Assembly (NCBI GenBank): GCA_030038765.1 | Contig: JASHRA010000153.1 | Coordinates: 1-6,266, forward strand | DNA: 6,266 bases | Origin: Candidatus Dormiibacterota bacterium | GTDB lineage: Bacteria; Chloroflexota; Dormibacteria; Aeolococcales; Bog-877 | Direction of reading: 5' to 3' | Shown here: positions 1-5,129 of the stretch, one piece after another | How positions within the stretch are numbered: the first letter of the stretch is position 1 | Layout of the letters: each line of letters opens with the position of its first letter | Translations under genes and position numbers: made by a program | Notes under the pieces: generated by a model | The model's input: the letters and a program-made list of their open reading frames with translations, nothing else | Told to the model about the DNA's origin: nothing | Database searches by the model: none

Positions 1-413
1 CGCCCCAGGGCGCCGGCGCCGCCGCCCAGGACGGCCAGCCCGAGCCAGCCTGGGAGCGACCGCCCGCCGCCCTCGGGGGCGTCCTCGACGGGAGCCAGGA
101 GACCACCCGTGAGCAGGGTCACGGTCTGGCGCAGGCGCACCGCCAGCCACTGCTCCAGCTCGGAGGCGGAGCGGATCGCGTAGGCGGCCGGGGCGCCCAT
201 GTCGACGATCACCTGCTGCGCCACCAGCGCCGCCAGCAGCGGGTCGTGGACGAGCGCCTCGGCCCGCTCCTGGAGGGCCGGACGCAGGCGCTCCAGGGCT
301 CCCTCCCCTCCCTCCTCGCGGCCGGCCGTGAAGGCCTCCCAGGCAACTTGGGGGTCGGGTGGGCTGCCGCCGCTCAGGTCCCCGGCACCGAGGCCGGGGG
401 AGTTCCGGCCCAC
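1..413 (-). CDS. Unrecognised protein, N-terminal part; cut at left edge
   Basis: I do not recognise this protein. The frame stays open from just after the serC stop to the window edge, so the C-terminus is missing. The visible part has a Gly/Pro/Ser-rich start, then a charged amphipathic helical stretch (AWEAFTAGREEGG, then ALERLRPALQERAEALV), then LLAALVAQQVIVDMGAPAAYAIRSASELEQWLAVRLRQ (helical, in two pieces), an acidic Gly/Pro linker, and a hydrophobic Gly/Ala/Leu segment (LPGWLGLAVLGGGAGALG) at the edge that looks like the start of a membrane helix. Coding character is supported by the strongly third-position-GC codon use. Possible starts are GTG at 431, 416 and 413. I chose 413 because a GATAGT hexamer lies 7 nt before it, like other starts here. 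If 431 is used, a run of Ile/Val would lead the protein. It lies in the same direction as serC, 57 bp downstream, and could be co-transcribed. Function unknown. Confidence 0.6.
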   Translation of the reverse strand, partial: MGRNSPGLGAGDLSGGSPPDPQVAWEAFTAGREEGGEGALERLRPALQERAEALVHDPLLAALVAQQVIVDMGAPAAYAIRSASELEQWLAVRLRQTVTLLTGGLLAPVEDAPEGGGRSLPGWLGLAVLGGGAGALG

Positions 414-434
414 CACGACTACTATCGCCACTGC

Positions 435-456
435 CCGGCGCCGGTACCAGCGCCGG
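435..456. repeat. Near-perfect 22-bp palindrome between serC and downstream gene
   Basis: The arms CCGGCGC and GCGCCGG flank a GGTACC core, with a single mismatched pair (C442/A449). On the minus strand it begins 15 bases after the serC stop codon, in the gap before the next gene. Transcribed, it would give a 7-bp GC-rich stem with an 8-base loop region. There is no T-run after it on the minus strand, so it is not a classical intrinsic terminator. It could be a U-less terminator, an mRNA-stabilising hairpin or an operator for the downstream gene. The sequence cannot decide between these, and chance is possible at this GC content. Confidence 0.45.
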
Positions 457-470
457 CTGTCACGATTCTG

Positions 471-1607
471 TCAGATCTGCTCCGCGCGCAGGGCCTCGAC
501 CACCCAGTCGACGCAGCGCGTGAGCTGGAGCACGTCCTCCGGCTCCACGGCCGGGAAGAGGCCGAAGCGGAGCTGGTTGCGTTCCAGCTTGCGGTACGAC
601 TCCGTGTCGACGACCCCGTTCTGGCGCAGGATCGCGCTCACCCGGGGGGCCGGGATCGAGGCATCGAGGTCGACGGTCGCCACCACGGCGCTGCGCTGGG
701 CCGGGTCGGGGACGAAGGGCCGCGCCCACTCGCGCTCCGCGGCCCAGCGGTAGACGATCTCGGAGGAGGCCCGGCAGCGAGCGGCGGCCCAGTCCAGGCC
801 GCCCTGCTCCAGGAGCCAGTCCAGCTGCTGGGCGAGGAGGAAGAGGGTCGCCACCGCCGGCGTGTTGTAGGTCTGGTTCAGGCGCGAGCTCTGCAGCGCC
901 GTGGTCAGGCTCAGTGAGGCCGGCACCCACCGGTCCGAGCTCTCGAGGAGCTGGGCCCGCTCGATGGCGGCGGGGGAGAGGAGGGCCAGCCAGAGTCCGC
1001 CCTCGGAGGCGAGGCACTTCTGGGGCGCGAAGTAGTAGGCGTCGACCTGGGCCGGGTCGAGCGGCAGCCCGCCCGCCGCCGAGGTGGCGTCGACCAGCAC
1101 CAGCTGGTCCTCCCGCCCGGGGCGCCCGATCTCCATCGAGACCCCGGTCGAGGTCTCGTTGTGGGTCAGGCAGAAGGCGTCGACGTCGGCGCCGGCGCGG
1201 GGCTCGGGATGGCTCCCGGGCTCCGACTCCAGGATCTCGGGAGGGGCGAGGAAGGGAGCCTCGGCGGCGGCCTTGGCGAACTTCGCGGAGAACTCGCCGA
1301 AGACGAGGTGCTGGCTGCGCTCCCGGATGAGGCAGAGGGTGGCAAGGTCCCAGAAGGCGGTGGACCCGCCGTTGCCGAGCGCCACCTCGTAGCCGGGGGG
1401 AGGCCCGAAGAGTTCCTGGAGACCCTCTCGCACCCGGGCCACCAGCTGCTTCACCGGAGCCTGGCGGTGGCTGGTCCCGAGCAGCGTGGGGGCGGCGTCG
1501 GCCAGTGCCGCCAGGGCCCGGGCCGGTACCTTAGAGGGGCCGCAACCGAAGCGCCCGTCCCCCGGAAGCAGCGGCGGCGGGATGACCGCAGCGCCAGCCT
1601 TGACCAT
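471..1607 (-). CDS. serC: Phosphoserine aminotransferase, mycobacterial type
   Basis: SerC converts 3-phosphohydroxypyruvate and glutamate to O-phosphoserine and 2-oxoglutarate, the second step of serine biosynthesis, in the cytoplasm. The 378-residue protein matches the mycobacterial/actinobacterial SerC branch from memory, almost motif by motif: DGRFGCGPSKV (17-27), GTSHRQAPVK (44-53), LGNGGSTAFWD (77-87), HNETSTG (149-155), DATSAAGG (173-180, Asp for the PLP pyridine nitrogen), YYFAPQKC (191-198) with the PLP Schiff-base lysine at 197, SEGGLWLALLSPAAIER, NQTYNTPA (244-251) and RKLERNQLRFGLFPAV near the C-terminus. Length is normal. The ATG at 1605-1607 precedes the conserved start by about 15 residues. 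No good Shine-Dalgarno is seen, but a TAGAAT hexamer lies just upstream, suggesting a very short leader. It is divergent from the class I aminotransferase. The serC call is very secure; the clade assignment rests on remembered family sequence. Confidence 0.96.
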   Translation of the reverse strand: MVKAGAAVIPPPLLPGDGRFGCGPSKVPARALAALADAAPTLLGTSHRQAPVKQLVARVREGLQELFGPPPGYEVALGNGGSTAFWDLATLCLIRERSQHLVFGEFSAKFAKAAAEAPFLAPPEILESEPGSHPEPRAGADVDAFCLTHNETSTGVSMEIGRPGREDQLVLVDATSAAGGLPLDPAQVDAYYFAPQKCLASEGGLWLALLSPAAIERAQLLESSDRWVPASLSLTTALQSSRLNQTYNTPAVATLFLLAQQLDWLLEQGGLDWAAARCRASSEIVYRWAAEREWARPFVPDPAQRSAVVATVDLDASIPAPRVSAILRQNGVVDTESYRKLERNQLRFGLFPAVEPEDVLQLTRCVDWVVEALRAEQI

Positions 1608-1626
1608 CAGGGAGTGATTCTATTGC
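1600..1626 (+). promoter_or_regulatory. Candidate promoter of the aminotransferase gene, overlapping serC start
   Basis: TTGACC at 1600-1605 matches the -35 consensus at five of six positions and overlaps the serC start codon. A weak -10-like TATTGC follows at 1621-1626, with a short 15-base spacing. The transcript would then start near 1633, leaving an approximately 11-base leader that contains the GGAG at 1635-1638 before the TTG at 1644. The -10 match and spacing are poor, so this is a low-confidence proposal. It would overlap the serC -10 element, which would make the two promoters mutually exclusive. Confidence 0.25.
1617..1622 (-). promoter_or_regulatory. Candidate -10 element of serC
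   Basis: On the minus strand this reads TAGAAT, five of six matches to TATAAT, in the only AT-rich patch of the intergenic gap. A usual 6-base discriminator puts the transcript start near 1610, only about 3 bases before the serC ATG, so the message would be nearly leaderless. I see no convincing -35 box, which would fall inside the start of the divergent aminotransferase gene. This is inference from position and consensus only. Confidence 0.4.
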
Positions 1627-1634
1627 CAGGGTCC

Positions 1635-1638
1635 GGAG
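1635..1638 (+). promoter_or_regulatory. Ribosome binding site GGAG supporting TTG start at 1644
   Basis: GGAG ends 5 bases before the TTG at 1644. A competing signal, AGGGAG at 1609-1614, lies 8 bases before another in-frame TTG at 1623, which would add 7 residues (LPGSGAT). I prefer 1644 because it gives an N-terminus of the length I recall for class Ib aspartate aminotransferases. The upstream start remains possible. Confidence 0.45.
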
Positions 1639-1643
1639 CGACT

Positions 1644-2834
1644 TTGAGCGGCGTCTCCGCCCGCGTCGGCGCCATCACCGAGTCGGCCACCCTCGCCATG
1701 GACCGGCGCGCCCGGGAGCTGAGCGCCGCCGGCCACAAGGTCATCTCCTTCGCCGCCGGCGAGCCTGACTTCGCCACCCCTGAGGCGGTGGTCGCCGCCG
1801 CCCGGGAGGCCTGCGGCGAGTACCGGATGCAGCACTACACACCGGCCGCGGGCCTGCCCGAGCTGCGGGCGGAGATCGCGGCCAAGACCGAGCGCGAGAC
1901 CGGCACGCCCCTGACCGCGGCCAACGTGCTGGTCACCAGCGGCACCAAGCAGGCGGTGGCGCACGCCTTCGCCACCCTGCTCGATCCCGGCGACGAGGTC
2001 CTGGTCCCGACCCCCTACTGGGTCACCTTCCCCGAGGCCATCAAGCTCTCCGGCGGGGTCCCGGTGGAGGTGCCGAGCGACGAGACCCGCGGCTTCCGGG
2101 TCTCGCCTGAGCAGCTGGAGCGGTCGCTGACCGAGCGCACGAAGGCGCTCCTCTTCGTCTCCCCCCACAACCCCACCGGGGCCGTCTACCCCCGCGAGCA
2201 GGTGCGGGCCATCGGCGAGTGGGCCCTGGAGCGGGGGCTCTGGGTGGTCAGCGACGAGATCTACCAGAGATTCGTCTACGGGACCGCCGAGTTCAACTCC
2301 ATCGCCGCCGTGGTGCCCGCGCTGGCCCCCTCCACGCTCCGACTGGGCGGTGTCGCCAAGTCCTATGCCATGACCGGCTGGCGGGTGGGCTGGCTGATCG
2401 GCCCCGAGCTGGCCGTCAGGGCCGCCTCCAACCTCCAGTCCCACGTCTGCGGCAACATCAGCAACGTCTCCCAGCGGGCGGCCCTGGCGGCCCTCCGCTC
2501 CGGCCTCGACTCGGTGGAGCAGATGAGGGCCGCCTTCGCCCGCCGCCGCGAGGCCATCCTCTCCGGCCTGGCCGGGCTTCCCGGCTTCGAGTGCCCGGCC
2601 CCCGACGGTGCCTTCTACGTCTTCCCCTCGGTGCGGGGACTGCTGGGGCGCACCGTAGCGGGCGAGGCGGTGGAGAGCTCGAGCCAGCTGGCGGGGCTCT
2701 TTTTGGACCGGGCCCGGGTGGCGGTGGTGCCGGGCGAGGCCTTCGGCGCCCCCGGGCACCTGCGCCTCTCCTACGCGCTGGCGGACCAGGACCTGGAGGA
2801 GGGCCTGGAGCGGCTCCGGCGCCTCCTGCTCTAG
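1644..2834 (+). CDS. aspC: Class I (Ib-type) PLP aminotransferase, probable aspartate aminotransferase
   Basis: It probably transfers the amino group between aspartate and 2-oxoglutarate (aspartate or aspartate/prephenate aminotransferase). With the TTG start it has 396 residues, normal for the family. Visible motifs: SATLA (14-18) with Thr16; FAAGEPDFATPE; YTPAAGLPELR; SGTKQA with Lys102; PTPYWVTFPE; PHNPTG with Asn176; SDEIYQ with Asp204; AKSYAMTGWRVGW with the PLP Schiff-base Lys239; and LRLSYA with the carboxylate-binding Arg374. Thr16 and Lys102 match the residues known to bind the distal carboxylate in the Thermus class Ib aspartate enzyme (Thr16, Lys109), which favours an acidic substrate. 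Enzymes of this group also act on alanine or aromatic acids, so the exact substrate is inferred. It is divergent from serC across 36 bp and convergent with the dehydratase, sharing a CTAG stop overlap. Confidence is high for the family, moderate for aspartate. Confidence 0.93.
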   Translation: MSGVSARVGAITESATLAMDRRARELSAAGHKVISFAAGEPDFATPEAVVAAAREACGEYRMQHYTPAAGLPELRAEIAAKTERETGTPLTAANVLVTSGTKQAVAHAFATLLDPGDEVLVPTPYWVTFPEAIKLSGGVPVEVPSDETRGFRVSPEQLERSLTERTKALLFVSPHNPTGAVYPREQVRAIGEWALERGLWVVSDEIYQRFVYGTAEFNSIAAVVPALAPSTLRLGGVAKSYAMTGWRVGWLIGPELAVRAASNLQSHVCGNISNVSQRAALAALRSGLDSVEQMRAAFARRREAILSGLAGLPGFECPAPDGAFYVFPSVRGLLGRTVAGEAVESSSQLAGLFLDRARVAVVPGEAFGAPGHLRLSYALADQDLEEGLERLRRLLL

Positions 2835-3844
2835 GCCCGGGGCCCGATCAGGGAGGCGAGCTGCTGGGGCAGGCAGTTGCCCCCGGAGAGGACGCAGACG
2901 ACCTCGGCGCCGCCCCGCTCGAGCCCGCCCAGGCGACCTCCCCCGGGCTCGGCCAGGAGCGCCGCCACGGTCATGGCGCCGGTCGGCTCGACCACCAGCT
3001 TGCAGCGGCTCCAGAGCCACCAGCACGCCTCCGCGACCTCTGGGTCGCTGACCGTCACGATCCGCTCCAGGTGCTCTCGGATGAGCTCCCAGCAGAGCTC
3101 GCCCAGGCGCATGGTGGCAGCCCCGTCGGCGACCGTCTGCGGGGGGGCGGGAAGGCTCACCCGGCGCCCCTGCTGGAGCGAGAGCTGGCCGTCGTTGCCC
3201 GCCTCCGGCTCGACCCCGAGGACGCGGGCCCGGGGCAGCGCCCGGAGCAGGGCGAGGAGCACGCCGGAGATGAGCCCACCCCCGCCCACCGGCACCAGCA
3301 CCAGCGGCTCCGCCACCCCGCGTGACTCCAGCTGCTCCGCCAGCTCGAAGCCGACCGTGGCCTGGCCGGAGATCACGTGGGGGTCGTCATGGGGGTGGAT
3401 GAAGCGCAGCCCACGCTCCTCGGCGAGCCGGGCCGTCACCTGCTCGCGGTTCTCCTGGGTCACGCCCTCGGTGATCGCCTCGGCGCCGTAGCCGCGGACC
3501 GCCGCCACCTTGACCGGTGAGGCGCTGGCCGGCATCACCACGGTGGCCGCCAGCCCGAGCTCGGCCGCCGCCAGCGCCAGCGCCTGTCCGTGGTTGCCGG
3601 AGGAGAGGGCGAGCAGGCCCCGGCGGTCCCCCTGCTCGAGGCCGACCAGGGCCGCGTTGAAGGCACCCCGGGCCTTGAAGGAGCCGGCCCGCTGGAGATT
3701 CTCCGCCTTGAGCCAGACGCGGGCCCCGGCTCGGGCGTCGAGGAGCCGGGAGTGGGCCAGGGGGGTGCGGCGGACCCGTCCCTCGATCCGGCGCCGGGCC
3801 GCCTCCAGGTCGATCTCGGAGGCGCGGCTGGCGCTGGCTGGCAC
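2831..3844 (-). CDS. Threonine/serine dehydratase (short form, serine racemase-like fold type II PLP enzyme)
   Basis: Fold type II PLP enzyme expected to deaminate threonine to 2-oxobutyrate and serine to pyruvate; some relatives racemise serine. Visible motifs in 337 residues: TPLAHSRLLD substrate region (27-36), LKAENLQRAGSFKARGA with the PLP Lys57, SSGNHGQ (81-87), VPVGGGGL phosphate-binding loop (184-191), VEPEAGND (211-218) and VLSGGN (318-323). Glu212, Gly216 and Asp218 have the spacing of the Mg-binding residues of serine racemase (Glu210, Ala214, Asp216 in human). There is no C-terminal ACT regulatory domain, so feedback inhibition by isoleucine, as in biosynthetic IlvA, is not expected; it is closer to TdcB-like enzymes. 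I chose GTG 3844 because it precedes the conserved helix by about 10 residues and has a TATCCT hexamer 6 bases ahead. The open frame further upstream is a shadow of the divergent operon. The stop is interlocked with that of the aminotransferase. Threonine versus serine preference is not resolved. Confidence 0.93.
   Translation of the reverse strand: MPASASRASEIDLEAARRRIEGRVRRTPLAHSRLLDARAGARVWLKAENLQRAGSFKARGAFNAALVGLEQGDRRGLLALSSGNHGQALALAAAELGLAATVVMPASASPVKVAAVRGYGAEAITEGVTQENREQVTARLAEERGLRFIHPHDDPHVISGQATVGFELAEQLESRGVAEPLVLVPVGGGGLISGVLLALLRALPRARVLGVEPEAGNDGQLSLQQGRRVSLPAPPQTVADGAATMRLGELCWELIREHLERIVTVSDPEVAEACWWLWSRCKLVVEPTGAMTVAALLAEPGGGRLGGLERGGAEVVCVLSGGNCLPQQLASLIGPRA
2866..2883. 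terminator. Weak hairpin inside the dehydratase 3' end, possible terminator of the aminotransferase
   Basis: GGGGCA (2866-2871) and TGCCCC (2878-2883) form a perfect 6-bp inverted repeat around a 6-base loop, 31 bases past the aminotransferase stop codon. No T-run follows. It lies in the coding sequence for the last residues of the convergent dehydratase, so the repeat may simply reflect codon content. It is the only hairpin I noticed near this convergent junction. Confidence 0.2.
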
Positions 3845-3850
3845 CGACCC

Positions 3851-3856
3851 AGGATA
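3851..3856 (-). promoter_or_regulatory. Candidate -10 element of the dehydratase, leaderless start
   Basis: On the minus strand this reads TATCCT (TAnnnT type). It is followed by exactly six bases and then the GTG at 3844, so a standard -10 to +1 distance puts transcription start on the start codon itself. No Shine-Dalgarno sequence precedes the GTG, which fits a leaderless message. No -35 is recognisable. Confidence 0.4.
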
Positions 3857-3894
3857 GGGGAGGGCCGGGAGCGGCGGCTGGGGCACCGGGGCGC

Positions 3895-3900
3895 TAGATT
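3895..3900 (+). promoter_or_regulatory. Candidate -10 element of the repair operon, leaderless start
   Basis: TAGATT (TAnnnT type) lies 7 bases before the GTG at 3908 in the otherwise GC-rich 63-bp divergent gap. Transcription would start at 3907 or 3908, on or next to the start codon. No Shine-Dalgarno sequence lies before the GTG. It mirrors the arrangement of the divergent dehydratase and is the likely promoter for the three-gene operon. Confidence 0.42.
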
Positions 3901-3907
3901 CGGATCC

Positions 3908-4201
3908 GTGCCTCGCCAGCCCTCGCTGTCCCAGACGGTGGCCCGGCTGCTGCAGGGAACCGGTCCCGGTGACGTCCTCACCTACGGCCAGCTGGCGCGG
4001 ATGGCCGGCCGGCCGGGGGCGGCCCGGGCCGTGGGCCGGATCATGGCGGAGTCCCACGGCCTGCCCTGGTGGCGCGTCGTCACCGCCCGGGGGCGGCTGG
4101 TGCCCGGCGCCGAGGAGCGCCAGGCGGAGCTGCTGGCGGCCGAGGGCGTGGCCCTCGAGGGAGGGCTCCGGGCAGCGCGGCCCGGGCGCCCCGGGGAGTG
4201 A
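3908..4201 (+). CDS. Alkyltransferase-like protein (ATL, MGMT DNA-binding domain without acceptor cysteine)
   Basis: This 97-residue protein consists of the C-terminal DNA-binding domain of O6-alkylguanine-DNA alkyltransferases alone. ATLs bind O6-alkylguanine, flip the base and hand the lesion to nucleotide excision repair; they do not transfer the alkyl group. Visible features: VLTYGQLA (23-30) with Tyr26, the residue that helps base flipping; RAVGRIM (40-46) with Arg40, the intercalating arginine finger; and LPWWRVV (52-58) where MGMT has PCHRVV. The reactive Cys is replaced by Trp54 and the next His by Trp55, so methyltransferase activity is excluded. RGRLVPG then follows as in the family, with a short Arg/Gly/Pro tail. 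The GTG 3908 start is supported by the TAGATT hexamer and by the proper domain boundary. It is the first gene of the operon; its stop lies 5 bp before, or overlaps, the glycosylase start. The family call is secure; the NER link is family knowledge. Confidence 0.93.
   Translation: MPRQPSLSQTVARLLQGTGPGDVLTYGQLARMAGRPGAARAVGRIMAESHGLPWWRVVTARGRLVPGAEERQAELLAAEGVALEGGLRAARPGRPGE
4193..4198 (+). promoter_or_regulatory. Ribosome binding site GGGGAG favouring GTG 4207
   Basis: GGGGAG overlaps the end of the ATL gene and ends 8 bases before the GTG at 4207. The alternative GTG at 4198 overlaps this purine run, so the run is too close to serve it, although it would give the common 4-bp GTGA stop-start overlap. 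The spacing decides for 4207. Confidence 0.5.
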
Positions 4202-4206
4202 CAGCG

Positions 4207-5127
4207 GTGGAGCCGCCCGAGCCCGGGACCTGGTCCCCGCTCGGGGAGCTCGAGCTCCGCGGAGCGGGCGGCGAGCCCGTCGACCTGCGCCGCTGCCTGG
4301 CCTCGCACGGCGTCGCCATGCTGCCACCCAACCAGATCGACGAGCAGGGGCTCCGCCTGACCACCACGCTGGCCCTGGGCGAGGGGCGGGCCCGGACCGT
4401 CTCCCTCATCGGCGGCGCCGGGCGGGCGGAGCTCTGGCTCGCGGGCGGGCCGCTGGGGGAGGACGAGGCGGGGCGGCTGAGGAGCGGAGTGCGGCACATG
4501 CTGGCCCTGGACCAGGATCTCTCCGCGTTCTACCGCCTCGCCGCCCGCGACCCCCAGCTCTCCTGGTGCTGCGCCGGGGCGGGGCGCATGCTGCGGAGCG
4601 CGAGCGTCTTCGAGGACGTGGTCAAGACCATCTGCACCACCAACTGCTCCTGGTCAGCCACGGTCAGGATGGTCAGCGCCCTGGTGGGGGAGCTGGGAGC
4701 GCCGGACGGTCTCGGCCGCCACGCCTTCCCCGAGGCGGAGGGCCTGGCCGGGGCCGGCGAGGACTTCTACCGCGGAGTCGCCCGGGCCGGCTATCGCGGC
4801 GCCTACCTGCGCGCCATCAGCCGGGCCGTGGTCGCGGGCGAGCTGGACCTCGAGGGGCTCGCCGATCCCAGCCTCGACGACGACGGGGTCCGGGACCGGC
4901 TGCTGGCGCTGCCCGGCGTCGGCCCCTACGCCGCCGCCCACATCATGCAGACCTCGCTGGGACGCTGCCGCCACCCCGTCCTCGACTCCTGGACGCGGCC
5001 CACCTATGCCCGCCTCTGCGGCCACCGGGCCACCGACCGCGGCATCCTGCGGCGCTTCCGCCGCTACCGGGACTTCCAGGGGCTGGCCTTCTGGCTCTTC
5101 CTGACGCGCGACTGGGTGGAGGAGTGA
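4207..5127 (+). CDS. HhH-GPD superfamily DNA glycosylase (AlkA/OGG1-like, monofunctional)
   Basis: Predicted DNA glycosylase that excises a damaged base by cleaving the N-glycosidic bond. It has 306 residues: an N-terminal beta-rich region resembling AlkA/OGG1 N-domains (SHGVAMLPPN around 34-43), a helical region with FEDVVKTICTTNCSW (135-149), and the helix-hairpin-helix LPGVGPYAAAHIM (235-247) followed by HPVLDSW with the catalytic Asp260. ICTTN lines up with ICSSN of OGG1, including its active-site Asn. Tyr241 is where OGG1 has its catalytic Lys and AlkA a Trp, so no lyase activity is expected. The substrate (alkylated purine or 8-oxoguanine) cannot be fixed from sequence. No iron-sulfur Cys cluster is seen at the C-terminus. 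GTG 4207 is chosen for its Shine-Dalgarno spacing; GTG 4198 would add three residues. Placement directly after the ATL gene supports a role in alkylation damage, by inference. It is followed by the methyltransferase. Confidence 0.9.
   Translation: MEPPEPGTWSPLGELELRGAGGEPVDLRRCLASHGVAMLPPNQIDEQGLRLTTTLALGEGRARTVSLIGGAGRAELWLAGGPLGEDEAGRLRSGVRHMLALDQDLSAFYRLAARDPQLSWCCAGAGRMLRSASVFEDVVKTICTTNCSWSATVRMVSALVGELGAPDGLGRHAFPEAEGLAGAGEDFYRGVARAGYRGAYLRAISRAVVAGELDLEGLADPSLDDDGVRDRLLALPGVGPYAAAHIMQTSLGRCRHPVLDSWTRPTYARLCGHRATDRGILRRFRRYRDFQGLAFWLFLTRDWVEE
5118..5124 (+). promoter_or_regulatory. Strong Shine-Dalgarno GGAGGAG favouring GTG 5130
   Basis: GGAGGAG overlaps the last codons of the glycosylase gene and ends 5 bases before the GTG at 5130. 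The in-frame GTG at 5124 shares its first base with the motif, so the motif cannot serve it. The arrangement suggests that ribosomes ending on the glycosylase restart at once on the methyltransferase. Confidence 0.6.
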
Positions 5128-5129
5128 GG

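Noticed and set aside
199..917. Plus-strand frames opposite serC and the left-edge gene
   Set aside because: They are Ser/Arg/Ala-rich antisense shadows with no motif, while the minus strand carries full serC motifs.
1161..1643. Possible long N-terminal extension of the aminotransferase
   Set aside because: It is Gly/Glu-rich antisense of serC with no family resemblance, and the conserved aminotransferase N-terminus begins at TTG 1644.
1620..3026. 468-codon minus-strand frame opposite the aminotransferase
   Set aside because: Low-complexity Gly/Arg/Leu/His-rich antisense translation typical of high-GC DNA, covered by a well-supported gene on the other strand.
3845..4327. Possible N-terminal extension of the dehydratase from an ATG at 4327
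   Set aside because: The added residues are Arg/Pro-rich shadow of the divergent operon. The family fold starts right after GTG 3844, which has its own -10-like hexamer.
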